Assembly (NCBI RefSeq): GCF_006149005.1 | Contig: NZ_VBSL01000009.1 | Coordinates: 179,918-243,917, forward strand | Length of the DNA stretch: 64,000 nt | Direction: 5' to 3' | From: Larkinella sp. C7 | Lineage (GTDB): Bacteria; Bacteroidota; Bacteroidia; Cytophagales; Spirosomataceae | In this document: one piece after another, positions 1 to 8,399 of the stretch | How positions within the stretch are numbered: the stretch's first letter is position 1 | Layout: every line of letters begins with the position of its first letter | The notes under the pieces: generated by a model | Seen by the model: only the letters and a program-made list of their open reading frames with translations | Database searches by the model: none | Told to the model about the DNA's origin: nothing | Translations under genes and position numbers: made by a program

Positions 1-1149
1 CAGGAGGTTTTGTTGGGGTATGAATTGTATAAGATGACGCACGATCCGCTGGCGCTGGGTCTTGTTGGCCTGGCCGAAGCGCTGCCGTTCATCGCCATGT
101 CGCTGTTTGGCGGTCACCTCGCCGACCGGCGGGAGAAACGGTCCATTTTGCAGGTCAGCCTGTCGGTGATTATTCTGGGGTCCGTCATTCTGTACCTGGT
201 TTTTCAACCTTCCGTAGTCGGACATCTTTCCAAATCCACGCAGTTGGTGGTGATATACAGCGCGTTCGTGCTGATCGGGACGGCCAAGGGATTTTATTCG
301 CCCACCAGTTCGTCGCTGAAACCGTTCCTGGTTCCACGGGAATTGTATGCCAACTCGTCCACCTGGAGCGGGTCGTTCTGGCAGGCCGGTGCCATTGCCG
401 GGCCGGGCATTGCCGGTTTTCTCTACGTCTGGCTGGGCTTGGATTATTCGTTGCTGGTGGTCATCGGTTTGCTGCTGGTTTGTCTGATATTGATTTCGAT
501 GATTAAGAAAAAACCGGTTCCGGTGACTGAAGGCCCGAAAGACAGCCTGTGGAACAGCGGGCGTGAAGGCTTCCGGTTTGTGTTCAAAACCAAGATCATT
601 CTCTATTCCATTTCGCTGGATCTGTTTTCGGTTCTGTTCGGCGGTGTGGTGGCCATGCTGCCCATTTTTGCCGAAGACATTCTGAAGGTAGGCGCTCAGG
701 GGCTGGGGATTCTGCGGGCGGCACCGGCCATCGGTGCCATCGGAACCATGCTGCTCCTGACGCGGTTTCCGCCCACCCACAACGCCTGGCGGAACATGCT
801 CATTGCAGTGTTGGGCTTCGGGGTTTTTACGCTGGTGTTCGCTTTCTCGACCCACTTCTGGCTGTCGGTTTTTGCCCTGTTCGTAACGGGTGCGTTCGAT
901 AGCGTCAGTGTGGTGATCCGAAACACGGTTCTGCAAATTTTCCCGCCCGATCACATGCGGGGCCGGGTGGCGGCTGTCAACGGTATTTTTGTCAGCTCTT
1001 CCAACGAAATTGGGGCTTTCGAGTCGGGGGTGGCGGCCCGGTTGCTGGGCGTGGTGCCTTCGGTGGCGCTGGGCGGGGTGGTCACGCTGTTCGTCGTGGC
1101 CTATGTCTATTACAATTCCAAGGAGCTGTTTGCGGTTCGCTTAAGTTAG
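1..1149 (+). CDS. MFS transporter, DHA3/EntS-like exporter (5' truncated)
   Basis: The reading frame is open from base 1 (Gln-Glu-Val-Leu-Leu-Gly-Tyr) with no plausible start, so the gene begins upstream of the window and lacks about its first 40 residues. What remains has roughly 10-11 hydrophobic segments. The cytoplasmic loop motif GGHLADRREKR after the second helix is the classical MFS signature (G-x-L-a-D-r-x-x-x-R). The middle region carries a basic loop (IKKKPVP) separating the two six-helix halves. The spacing and the phrase THDPLALGLVGLAEALPF match the DHA3/EntS type of drug or siderophore exporter. The substrate cannot be read from the sequence. The next gene lies 97 bp downstream on the same strand. 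Confidence 0.88.
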   Translation, partial: QEVLLGYELYKMTHDPLALGLVGLAEALPFIAMSLFGGHLADRREKRSILQVSLSVIILGSVILYLVFQPSVVGHLSKSTQLVVIYSAFVLIGTAKGFYSPTSSSLKPFLVPRELYANSSTWSGSFWQAGAIAGPGIAGFLYVWLGLDYSLLVVIGLLLVCLILISMIKKKPVPVTEGPKDSLWNSGREGFRFVFKTKIILYSISLDLFSVLFGGVVAMLPIFAEDILKVGAQGLGILRAAPAIGAIGTMLLLTRFPPTHNAWRNMLIAVLGFGVFTLVFAFSTHFWLSVFALFVTGAFDSVSVVIRNTVLQIFPPDHMRGRVAAVNGIFVSSSNEIGAFESGVAARLLGVVPSVALGGVVTLFVVAYVYYNSKELFAVRLS

Positions 1150-1246
1150 CGCGTTGTACGGTAACAAACCGGCCAAACCGTTGGAATAACGCCCTCCGTG
1201 TCGTTACTTACAAGGTAAACATTACAAAACCATCTGCTCCCGAATT

Positions 1247-2107
1247 ATGCGTTTGCTAAATCTACTGTTAAGCGGCAGTATTGTACTGACCGTTGCCTTG
1301 TCGGCGTTTGAATCGCCGAAAAAAGAAAAAAAACTCGTGAAAGTCTGGGAAACCGACTCCACGCTGCGCGTGCCGGAATCGGTGCTTTACGATCCGAAAG
1401 GGAAAGTTCTCTACGTGGCCAACATCGTTGGCAAATCCGACTCCCTCGATGGGGACGGTTTTATTTCGAAAGTCTCGCTCGACGGCAAAATCGAAAACCT
1501 CAAGTGGACCACGGGCCTGAACGCGCCCAAGGGCATGGGCATCTACAAAAACCGCCTGTATGTCACGGATGTCTACCGGCTGATTGCCATTAATCTGTCG
1601 AACGGGCAGGCCGAGAAAACCTGGGATGCCACGGACAAAAAGGCGTTTCTGAACGATGTGACGATTGATAAAAAGGGGACGGTTTATGTATCAGACAGCC
1701 GGAACAGCAAGATTTATCGCCTGAAAGACAGCAAGTGGGAAATCTGGATGGATGGTGGCGACCTGAACAATCCGAACGGTTTGCTGGCAGTCGGCACGAA
1801 GAAAATGATGATTGGCAGCACCAAAATCGGGGCCCTGCAATCCATCGACGTCGAAACCAAAGCCATTACGAAACTGGCCGATGGCATGGGAAACACCGAC
1901 GGTATTGTGGCCGTCGGGAAAGACTTCATCGTTTCGGACTGGAGTGGCCGGCTTTTCTACATCAGTGCGGACGGGCAGAAACAATTGATGCTAGATTCGC
2001 GGCCTGAAAAAATGAATACCGCTGATATTGAATACATTCCGGGCAAGGAAATGATCGTTGTTCCGACGTTTTTCAAGAACAAGCTGGTCGCGTACCGGGT
2101 TGAGTAA
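1247..2107 (+). CDS. Exported six-bladed beta-propeller protein (SMP-30/gluconolactonase-like)
   Basis: This 286-residue protein has an N-terminal hydrophobic signal (residues 1-20, MRLLNLLLSGSIVLTVALSA) and then about six repeats of the form 'lyVaDs...i..i', for example LYVANIVG, LYVTDVYRL, VYVSDSRNSKIYRL and FIVSDWSGRLFYI. These are typical NHL/SMP-30 propeller blades. SMP-30 family members are lactonases, but many exported relatives have no proven activity, and catalytic metal ligands are not obvious here. The only upstream neighbour is the MFS gene. A strong hairpin follows immediately. The exact function is unknown; gluconolactonase-like is a fold-level call. Confidence 0.75.
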   Translation: MRLLNLLLSGSIVLTVALSAFESPKKEKKLVKVWETDSTLRVPESVLYDPKGKVLYVANIVGKSDSLDGDGFISKVSLDGKIENLKWTTGLNAPKGMGIYKNRLYVTDVYRLIAINLSNGQAEKTWDATDKKAFLNDVTIDKKGTVYVSDSRNSKIYRLKDSKWEIWMDGGDLNNPNGLLAVGTKKMMIGSTKIGALQSIDVETKAITKLADGMGNTDGIVAVGKDFIVSDWSGRLFYISADGQKQLMLDSRPEKMNTADIEYIPGKEMIVVPTFFKNKLVAYRVE

Positions 2108-2116
2108 GCAGATTAA

Positions 2117-2154
2117 CTAAAAGGTGTCAGATCATTGAGCCTGGCACCTTTTAG
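2117..2154. terminator. Bidirectional terminator hairpin
   Basis: A 14-bp stem (left arm 2117-2130, right arm 2141-2154, one G-U pair, 10-nt loop) rich in A on the left and T on the right. It sits between the convergent propeller gene and the Uma2 gene and overlaps the Uma2 stop codon, so it can serve both strands. Confidence 0.75.
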
Positions 2155-2762
2155 TACGGAATTCCTTCGTCTTCGAGTATTTTCTTTACGTTTAGAACGC
2201 AGCCCTCCATAATCGGGACATCGTTGCCCCAGTCCGTAAAAATCCAGTCCTGATTGGGTACCGCTACAAATACCCGACGTGGTTTGCTCAACACCCAGAA
2301 GACTTTTTCGACGCCAAAATCGAACAGTCGCTGCGTTTTTTCGGCAATGTATTCCATCTCGGCACCCAGTCGTTCGCTGACATCGGCTTTGATGTCCACC
2401 TCAATGACTATTTTAGGGGGTGTGTTGAAGTATTTCGTCGTTAGTTCGAAGGTTCCTTTCTCGTAGATGGCAATGTCGGCGGCCAGATTGTCATTCATCT
2501 CAAGATGAAGGCCTGCTTCATTGGTGAAAGGGACGTAGCGTTTTTTATCCCGGTTGTTGAGAATAAAGCCGTAAATGAACGATACCAGAAACGATTGAAG
2601 CGAACTACTGCCCATAATAGCGTTGAAATCGAGTTTGCCCGCCAGTACATCCCGGTACCCCCGGTAGTAAACCGGCTGTCCGTTCAGCACTTCGTAGATC
2701 AGGTACGAAGGCACGGGCGGAGTTTCCGGTTTTGTTTGTACGGTTTCTTCAGTTGCTACCAT
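2151..2762 (-). CDS. Uma2 family (DUF820) putative endonuclease
   Basis: A 203-residue protein of the usual Uma2 length. The central part has the PD-(D/E)XK-like core of this family: AADIAIYEKG (a variant of the 'PDv.vv' strand) followed by PKIVIEVDIKAD (the 'E-x-x-x' strand), then the helix FDFGVEKVFWV and a final strand near RRVFVAV. Uma2 proteins are abundant in cyanobacteria and Cytophagales, and their cellular role is largely unproven. It lies 48 bp downstream of argH on the same strand and may be cotranscribed, although the family is usually found as a lone gene. The N-terminal 15 residues are Thr/Pro rich and low complexity. Confidence 0.8.
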   Translation of the reverse strand: MVATEETVQTKPETPPVPSYLIYEVLNGQPVYYRGYRDVLAGKLDFNAIMGSSSLQSFLVSFIYGFILNNRDKKRYVPFTNEAGLHLEMNDNLAADIAIYEKGTFELTTKYFNTPPKIVIEVDIKADVSERLGAEMEYIAEKTQRLFDFGVEKVFWVLSKPRRVFVAVPNQDWIFTDWGNDVPIMEGCVLNVKKILEDEGIPY

Positions 2763-2810
2763 AATCGTTAAGCAGATTTGATAACCAATGTAGGCAAATT
2801 TTTAGAAAAA

Positions 2811-4184
2811 TTAAAGCGCTTTTGCCAGAAGTCGCTCCACGGCTTCGGCCACTTTCTCCGCGCCAAATCCCTGCATGTTTGCATCCATGTGCTTCACAAT
2901 CTGGTCGTTCCCCAAATTGCCAAGGCTGCCTTCGTGGGTGTGATGCAGTTCGCGTGACGCTTTATACGTTCCATCCTCTACTTCGGTTTTGACCATCAGG
3001 TATGCTTCCCGAAACGGAACGCCTTCCAGCACCAGCGCATTGACCCGCTCGACGCTGAACATCAGATCGTATTTCGGATCGTCCATCAAATTGGGTTTCA
3101 CCTGAATGTTTTCGAGCATAAAATCCGTGATTTCCAGACAATCCAGGATTTCTTCAAAAGCCGGCATCAGAATTTCTTTCAGAATCTGCATGTCGCGGTG
3201 GTAACCCGACGGCAGGTTGCTCATCACCAGCGTCACCTCCATCGGCAGGGCTTTCAGGCGGTTGGTTTTGGCCCGGAGCAGTTCGGCCACGTCGGGATTT
3301 TTCTTGTGCGGCATGATGCTCGAACCGGTCGTCAGGGCGTCGGGCAGCGTCAGGAACCCGAAGTTCTGGCTGTTATAGAGGCAAATGTCCATCGCCATTC
3401 GCGAGAGCGTAGCGGCCACGGCGGCCAGCGCCGTCAAAGCGGTTTGTTCGGTTTTTCCGCGACTCATCTGCGCATACACCACGTTGACGTGCATGCCTTC
3501 AAAGCCCAGCAGTTCGGTGGTTAAGGTGCGGTTGAGCGGAAACGAGGAACCGTAGCCTGCGCCCGAACCGAGCGGATTCCGGTTGGCAAACCGGTAAGCG
3601 GTTTGCAACAGCAGCATATCATCGGCCAGGGCTTCGGCGTAGGCACCAAACCACAGTCCGAACGACGACGGCATGGCAATCTGCAGGTGCGTGTAGCCCG
3701 GTAACAAATCGGCCTTGTGCTGCTCCGAACGGGCAATCAGCCGGTCGAACACCTGCCGAACGGCTTCGGTCACTTTCCAGAGCCGATCGCGGGTGAACAG
3801 TTTGAGGTCGACCAGCACCTGGTCGTTGCGCGACCGTCCGCTGTGAATTTTCTTGCCAACATCGCCCAGTTTGCGGGTCAGCATCAGTTCCACCTGCGAG
3901 TGAACATCTTCCACACCGTCCTCAATCACAAACTCGCCGGCTTCTATTTGGCGATGTATATATTTTAACTCTTCACTCAAAACTCTTAACTCATCACTCG
4001 ACAAAAGGCCGATGGTTTCGAGCATGGTGGCATGGGCGAGGTTGCCCAGAACGTCGAAAGGAGCGAGGTACAAATCCATCTCGCGGTCGCGACCGACCGT
4101 AAACCGTTCGATTTTTTCGGAGGCCGTAGAATCGGCGGTTGCTTTGGAATGAGGGTCGGTATTTGCTTTTTGCCAGAGTTTCAA
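2811..4184 (-). CDS. argH: Argininosuccinate lyase
   Basis: This enzyme of the aspartase/fumarase superfamily splits argininosuccinate into arginine and fumarate, the last step of arginine synthesis, in the cytoplasm. The 457-residue length is normal. The superfamily signature GSSIMPHKKNP is at residues 287-297 and includes the catalytic serine loop. HSGRSRNDQV (114-123) and the catalytic-histidine region GYTHLQIA (163-170) are also present. The start is supported by the early KLWQK followed by the conserved FTVGRDREMD. It is 32 bp downstream of an MFS gene. A probable argE lies on the same strand about 4 kb upstream, with unrelated genes between, so the pathway genes are loosely grouped here. 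Confidence 0.96.
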   Translation of the reverse strand: MKLWQKANTDPHSKATADSTASEKIERFTVGRDREMDLYLAPFDVLGNLAHATMLETIGLLSSDELRVLSEELKYIHRQIEAGEFVIEDGVEDVHSQVELMLTRKLGDVGKKIHSGRSRNDQVLVDLKLFTRDRLWKVTEAVRQVFDRLIARSEQHKADLLPGYTHLQIAMPSSFGLWFGAYAEALADDMLLLQTAYRFANRNPLGSGAGYGSSFPLNRTLTTELLGFEGMHVNVVYAQMSRGKTEQTALTALAAVAATLSRMAMDICLYNSQNFGFLTLPDALTTGSSIMPHKKNPDVAELLRAKTNRLKALPMEVTLVMSNLPSGYHRDMQILKEILMPAFEEILDCLEITDFMLENIQVKPNLMDDPKYDLMFSVERVNALVLEGVPFREAYLMVKTEVEDGTYKASRELHHTHEGSLGNLGNDQIVKHMDANMQGFGAEKVAEAVERLLAKAL

Positions 4185-4216
4185 GCGCGTAAGGAGTCAG
4201 TTAGAAAGCCGCAAAA

Positions 4217-5488
4217 TTAAGCGGTTCTTCCCGGACTATTTAGTAAATCTGTTAAAAGAGTGGTTTTCCTCACCTGAGTGGCTATCCACCAGAATATGCA
4301 GGCCGAGGTTAGGCAAAATCCCATCACCACTACCCAGAGCGTCGGAAAACCCGCCCAGGCGACGATCTGCGACCCGAAGGCGGGTGCCGTAATCTGGGCG
4401 ACGGCATAGGCCATCGAATACAACGCCAGGTACTGCCCCCGGTTTTGCGGATTGGCCCGTTCCACCGTAAACGACTGCATGAACGGCATGGCCAGCATTT
4501 CCCCAAAGGTGTTGATAAAAATCGCAACAATGGCTAAAACCGGCCACAAACCGGTATTCAGGAGCAGGTAGGACAAGCCAACCAGCAACGCGCCAAACCC
4601 AATGATGCCGACTTTCAGGTGCGCATACCGCTTTTCAATCGCGTACACCAGCGCCATTTCGATGAAGACGATCATCAGGCCGTTCATTGTCATCAGCAGC
4701 CCGATCTGGGTTTCTTTCAGGTGCAACACCTGTTTGAAATACAGCGGAATCATGCCGAACAACTGCCAGAAGCCGATTGCGAAAAGAATCGTAGCCCCGA
4801 CAAAAATCAGAAACAACCGGTCACGGTAGGCTGATCGGATGCCTGCTGCGGGGGCGTCGGTTTTGTCAACCGTTGAACTGGATCGCTCCGGAACGGGCAG
4901 GTAGGCCCGCAGCACGATTGCGGCCACGATGCAGGTGACACCATCGACCCAGAACAAAAGCCGGTAGTCGATGCCGGCCAGATAGCCGCCCAAACCGCCC
5001 CCGAGCGACCAGCCGAGGTTGATCGCCAGCCGGTTGAGCGAATAGGCACGGGTGCGGTTTTCGGGAACGCTGTAATAGGCAACCGCCGACGAAACCGCCG
5101 GACGAAAGGCATCCCCCAGTAGGGTGTAGACGAAAACGACCCCGCACATGGTGTAGAAATCCTGCGCGAATTGCAGGAAAATCAGGAAGAAGCCCGAAAT
5201 CAACAGGCTCAGAAACTGAACCGGGTAGAAACCGAACAGGTCGGAGAGCCGCCCGCCCAGAAACGTACCGACCAGCGCCCCCGCCCCGTAAATGGCCATC
5301 ACCAGGCCCGCTTCCGTCACGCTGTAGTGCAGGTGTTGCGTCAGATACAGCGTCAGATACGGCAGCACCATCGTGCCGCTGCGGTTGATGAGCATCACGC
5401 CCCCCAGCAGCCACACGGGCGCGGGTAAACCCCGGTACGCATCCCGATACAGACGTAAACTGCGGCCAATCATAGCCGCAAAGGTCAC
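4217..5488 (-). CDS. MFS transporter (12 TM)
   Basis: A 423-residue integral membrane protein with about 12 predicted hydrophobic helices. The motif GGRLSDLFGF in the loop between helices 2 and 3 is the MFS A-motif, and a central hydrophilic loop near residues 195-220 (SSSTVDKTDAPAAG) divides two halves. The N-terminal stretch RNRSGTMVLPYL-like (INRSGTMVLPYLTLYL) resembles the MdtH/YfcJ drug-efflux type. The gene is 32 bp upstream of argH and 52 bp downstream of a DUF1080 gene, so it sits in a continuous minus-strand series. The substrate is unknown; efflux is more likely than sugar uptake judging by the A-motif region. Confidence 0.88.
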   Translation of the reverse strand: MTFAAMIGRSLRLYRDAYRGLPAPVWLLGGVMLINRSGTMVLPYLTLYLTQHLHYSVTEAGLVMAIYGAGALVGTFLGGRLSDLFGFYPVQFLSLLISGFFLIFLQFAQDFYTMCGVVFVYTLLGDAFRPAVSSAVAYYSVPENRTRAYSLNRLAINLGWSLGGGLGGYLAGIDYRLLFWVDGVTCIVAAIVLRAYLPVPERSSSTVDKTDAPAAGIRSAYRDRLFLIFVGATILFAIGFWQLFGMIPLYFKQVLHLKETQIGLLMTMNGLMIVFIEMALVYAIEKRYAHLKVGIIGFGALLVGLSYLLLNTGLWPVLAIVAIFINTFGEMLAMPFMQSFTVERANPQNRGQYLALYSMAYAVAQITAPAFGSQIVAWAGFPTLWVVVMGFCLTSACIFWWIATQVRKTTLLTDLLNSPGRTA

Positions 5489-5540
5489 CGGTTAACGGGG
5501 AATAAAAAAGAGGGATTTCGGGTGTGGACGCGATTTGCCG

Positions 5541-6179
5541 TTATTTCTTCGCCAATTCCTGCAAGCGGATGTTGCGCCAGCGGACTTCCATGGGCCGTTG
5601 CACTTTGGTGCCGTGAACCTGGAGGGCAATAAACCCTTGGGTCGCCAGCGTGTCGGTATAGTCGGTGGTTTTGACGCCATTCAGGAAAATCTTGACGGTT
5701 TTGCCGACGGCTTCGATCCGGTATTTGTTCCAGTCGAATTTTTTAAACGCCTGACGGCCTTCGGGGTTGTTTTTCAGATCCACCAGCCAGCCGCGCCGGG
5801 CTTCGTCGTATAAACCGCCACTCCAGGCGCGGGCCGCCGGATCGATTTCGGCCTGGTAACCGTGAACGCGGCCATTTTTGAAATCCGGGCGGCTTTCGCT
5901 GCGAAACTGAATGCCCGAATTCATGCCCGTATCGACTTTTACTTCCAGTTCGAGAATGAAATCGTCGTAATTTTTAGTGGTACACAGGAAGGTATTCTGC
6001 GAATTGGGTTTCGAAATTCCGACGATTTCGTCGTTCTCGATGCGGTAATCATTCTTGACCTGTTCTCCGCGAATGGTCCAGCCGGTGAAGTCTTTCCCGT
6101 TGAAGAGTTTAACCCATTTTTCTTTCTGGAACGAGCAGAAAGCGAGGGTGAAAGAAATGGCGATGATGAGTTTTTTCAT
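5541..6179 (-). CDS. Exported DUF1080 (3-keto-disaccharide hydrolase-type) protein
   Basis: A 212-residue protein with a signal peptide (MKKLIIAISFTLAFCSF) and one concanavalin-like jelly-roll domain of the DUF1080 family. Hallmarks are WVKLFNGKDFTGW near the start, NSGIQFRSES in the middle, and NKYRIEAVGKTVKIFLNG followed by the terminal GFIALQVHG and VRWRNIRLQEL. Family members are 3-keto-glycoside hydrolases or carbohydrate-binding proteins, usually periplasmic. A paralogue lies at 31228-31941. The upstream spacer contains a 25-bp perfect inverted repeat. The true substrate is not visible from the sequence. Confidence 0.88.
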   Translation of the reverse strand: MKKLIIAISFTLAFCSFQKEKWVKLFNGKDFTGWTIRGEQVKNDYRIENDEIVGISKPNSQNTFLCTTKNYDDFILELEVKVDTGMNSGIQFRSESRPDFKNGRVHGYQAEIDPAARAWSGGLYDEARRGWLVDLKNNPEGRQAFKKFDWNKYRIEAVGKTVKIFLNGVKTTDYTDTLATQGFIALQVHGTKVQRPMEVRWRNIRLQELAKK

Positions 6180-6191
6180 GGGAATTCAAAA

Positions 6192-6263
6192 GTTGTTTCG
6201 CAGAGTTTATCAGAGATTTCTCCGCTTACCTCTGATTTTCTCTGATAAACTCTGCGAAACAAC
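6192..6263. repeat. Intergenic inverted repeat, 25-bp perfect arms
   Basis: Left arm 6192-6216 and right arm 6239-6263 are perfect reverse complements around a 22-nt loop. The arms contain the CAGAGTTTATCAGAG core. A related core (CAGAGTTGATCAGAG) forms the hairpin at 25167-25251, so this is a member of a dispersed hairpin family. It separates the DUF1080 gene from the nuclease gene upstream on the minus strand. Confidence 0.85.
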
Positions 6264-6272
6264 CCTTTCTAC

Positions 6273-6851
6273 TCACTCTGGAGTTACAAAAATCTTCGGA
6301 TCGGAGATCAATGCCCGGTGTTCTTCCAGAAATTGCTTGAAAAGCCGGATTTCTTCGAGCTGTTTATCAATCGGATGCGTGAGGGAATAACTTTCGACGT
6401 ACACCTCCTTGAAATCCGTGATCAGGTATTCCATCAGCCGGATGCCGCGTTTTTTCAGCGCGTGGAGATACAGATTCTGGTGGTTGAAAGTGAATCGGGG
6501 ATGCTGGTAGGACGCCGTGGTTTTGATATCGACGGCTTTGTATTTTCCGATCAGATCGACGTAGCCGTAAAACAGCACGTCGTCGATCTCGTACTGGCAA
6601 TAGACCTGGGTTTCGATGATGGGCCGGGGCAAGTGCCGGCGGAATTTTTCCAGAATGTCGGCGTTGAACCGTTCTTCGTCTTCGCCCTTGATCACGGCGT
6701 CTTCAAACCGGGTGCCGCGCTCCTGCGCCACCGTCGTTGGGGCCGGAACCCGGTTGATGGTGTCGAGCAATTGCTGCAGGCTGAAGTTGCCTCCGGAAAG
6801 ATACCGGGAAAAGGTGTTGAGCAGCGTCGGATAAAAGCGGTATTTGACCAT
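6273..6851 (-). CDS. Small PD-(D/E)XK superfamily nuclease-like protein
   Basis: A 192-residue protein with the RecB/Cas4-like nuclease core in order: ERGTRFEDAV (Glu50), YGYVDLIG (Asp99) and AVDIKTT (Asp108 and Lys110), then a QLYLHALKK-like helix (NHQNLYLHALKKRG) typical of the motif following the D-x-K strand. No helicase or iron-sulfur cysteines are present. It lies 42 bp downstream of the DMT transporter gene. The family fold is well supported. Whether it acts in DNA repair, restriction or something else is unknown. Confidence 0.75.
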   Translation of the reverse strand: MVKYRFYPTLLNTFSRYLSGGNFSLQQLLDTINRVPAPTTVAQERGTRFEDAVIKGEDEERFNADILEKFRRHLPRPIIETQVYCQYEIDDVLFYGYVDLIGKYKAVDIKTTASYQHPRFTFNHQNLYLHALKKRGIRLMEYLITDFKEVYVESYSLTHPIDKQLEEIRLFKQFLEEHRALISDPKIFVTPE

Positions 6852-6893
6852 GCCTACTGAACACCGATTGGAACCCGAATTGTTCGTTTTTCC

Positions 6894-7337
6894 TCAATTC
6901 TTTACCACCAGCACAACACCCAGCACGATCAGCAGAACGCCTACCAGCCGCCACAACGTCAGACCGTGTTCTTTAAACCCGAGCAGACCGTAATGATCCA
7001 GCACAACGGCCGCCAGCAATTGACCGGCAACGCTCAGACTGAGCAGGTTTCCCGCGCCAATCCGCGGAACGGTTATGATGACGGTTGTTACATAAATGGC
7101 CCCCAGCAAACCGCCCGTCCATTTCCACCAACTGATGCCCCGCATGGTTTCGAGAGCTGGTATGGGCGTCCGGAACGCCAGGCACATCAACGCCAGCACC
7201 ACAAAACCGGAACCAAACGAAATGAGAGCAGCCAGAATCGGATGGGCAATGCTCTGCCGCAACTGGGAGTTCACGCCCGATTGAATGCTCGTCGCCGTTC
7301 CAACCAGAAAGGCAAAAATGAAGTAGATGAAATTCAT
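6894..7337 (-). CDS. DMT family transporter (DUF606/YdcZ type)
   Basis: A 147-residue membrane protein with five hydrophobic segments, the half-size DMT form of the DUF606 family. The N-terminal segment followed by IQSGVNSQLRQSI matches this family ('q.g.Na.L...'), and the later WKWTGGLLGAIYV and NLLSLSVAGQLLAAVVLDHYGLLG segments are also characteristic. Family members sometimes work as pairs or dimers, and no partner is present here. The substrate is unknown. The spacer towards manA contains an inverted repeat. Confidence 0.87.
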   Translation of the reverse strand: MNFIYFIFAFLVGTATSIQSGVNSQLRQSIAHPILAALISFGSGFVVLALMCLAFRTPIPALETMRGISWWKWTGGLLGAIYVTTVIITVPRIGAGNLLSLSVAGQLLAAVVLDHYGLLGFKEHGLTLWRLVGVLLIVLGVVLVVKN

Positions 7338-7341
7338 AGGG

Positions 7342-7414
7342 ATGATGAATTATGAATGATGAACGATGAAGTGGCGGACGCGTCATCCATCGTTCATCAT
7401 TCATCGTTCATCAT
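7342..7414. repeat. Intergenic inverted repeat built from ATGAACGATGA units
   Basis: Left arm 7342-7368 and right arm 7388-7414 pair over 27 bp with two mismatches around a 19-nt loop. The arms themselves are made of short repeated GATGAA-type units. The element occupies almost the whole spacer between manA and the DMT gene, ending 4 bp from the manA stop codon. Confidence 0.82.
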
Positions 7415-7418
7415 TTTT

Positions 7419-8396
7419 TCAGGGTACGTAGGATTCCAAAACCGTCATGTTGCCATTCGGCAGCAGGGTTACCTGCGTGGTTGAAGCCGGGAGCAGCACA
7501 CACTGGCCCATTTTCAGCGGGATGCGGTAACCATCGCCGGTTTCGACGGTCAGCGAACCGTCGACGCAAACCAGGATCACGAACGAGTCCAGGTGCGTAT
7601 AGTCGTGCAGCACTTCCTGATCAAATTTCAGGACATTGGTGACGAAATAGTCGCTGGTGACGGCATTGACGCTCTGATTCGGCTGGGAATCATACGGCGT
7701 TTTGTATTGATCGTAGTGCGTATAATCGATGGCATCGACGGCCAGCTCCGTATGGAGTTCGCGTTTCTGCCCTTGGTCGTCGGTGCGGTCGAAATCGTAA
7801 ATCCGGTAGGTGATGTCGGACGTCTGCTGGATTTCGGCCAGCAGAATACCTTTTCCGATGTAGTGAACCCGACCGGCCGGCAAAAAGAACACATCCCCGG
7901 CGCTGACTGGTTCGATGTTCAGAAGGTCCATCAGCGTGTTATCCGCGACGGCTTTTACGTACTCATCTTTCGTCACTTCCCGGTTAAAACCGGAGTTCAG
8001 CGTGGCCCCTTCGTCGGCTGCGAGGATGTACCACATCTCGGTTTTTCCAAAACTATTATGCCGTTTTTTGGCCAGTTCGTCGTTCGGGTGGACCTGAATC
8101 GAGAGGTCGTCGTTGGCGTCGATGAATTTGACCAGCAACGGAAATTCGTTGCCAAACCGCTCGTAAACGTGTTTTCCAACCAGTTCGTCTTTGTAATGCG
8201 CCAGCAGTTCCTGCAAACTTTGGCCTTTCAATGGCCCTTCGGCCACCACGGAGATATTGCCCGAAACGCCGGAAATTTCCCAGGTTTCTCCGCAGTTGGG
8301 CAGGGGAGAAAAGTCTTTGCCCAGAACGGTTTTGATCTTCTGGCCGCCCCAGATTTTGTCTTTGAAAATCGTTTCAAACGTGAGTGGGTGCAACAT
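7419..8396 (-). CDS. manA: Mannose-6-phosphate isomerase, class I
   Basis: A 325-residue zinc cupin enzyme interconverting mannose-6-phosphate and fructose-6-phosphate in the cytoplasm. Zinc-site motifs are visible: SIQVHPNDELA, KTEMWYIL and GRVHYIGKGILLAEIQQTSD, followed by ITYRIYDFDR. The C-terminal half keeps only the short jelly roll of the bacterial short form. The start is MLHPLTFETIFKDKIWGG, matching the family N-terminus (P.. KP.LWGG). It starts 3 bp after the upstream M20 gene ends, so the two are very likely cotranscribed. This links hexose metabolism to an arginine-type deacylase only by position. Confidence 0.93.
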   Translation of the reverse strand: MLHPLTFETIFKDKIWGGQKIKTVLGKDFSPLPNCGETWEISGVSGNISVVAEGPLKGQSLQELLAHYKDELVGKHVYERFGNEFPLLVKFIDANDDLSIQVHPNDELAKKRHNSFGKTEMWYILAADEGATLNSGFNREVTKDEYVKAVADNTLMDLLNIEPVSAGDVFFLPAGRVHYIGKGILLAEIQQTSDITYRIYDFDRTDDQGQKRELHTELAVDAIDYTHYDQYKTPYDSQPNQSVNAVTSDYFVTNVLKFDQEVLHDYTHLDSFVILVCVDGSLTVETGDGYRIPLKMGQCVLLPASTTQVTLLPNGNMTVLESYVP

Positions 8397-8399
8397 AAT

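Noticed and set aside
1691..1984. Antisense open frame inside the beta-propeller gene
   Set aside because: It is a shadow of the plus-strand gene, with no recognisable protein motif and no upstream signals.
5862..6245. Plus-strand ORF antisense to the DUF1080 gene
   Set aside because: A mirror of the real gene's codon pattern; no independent support.
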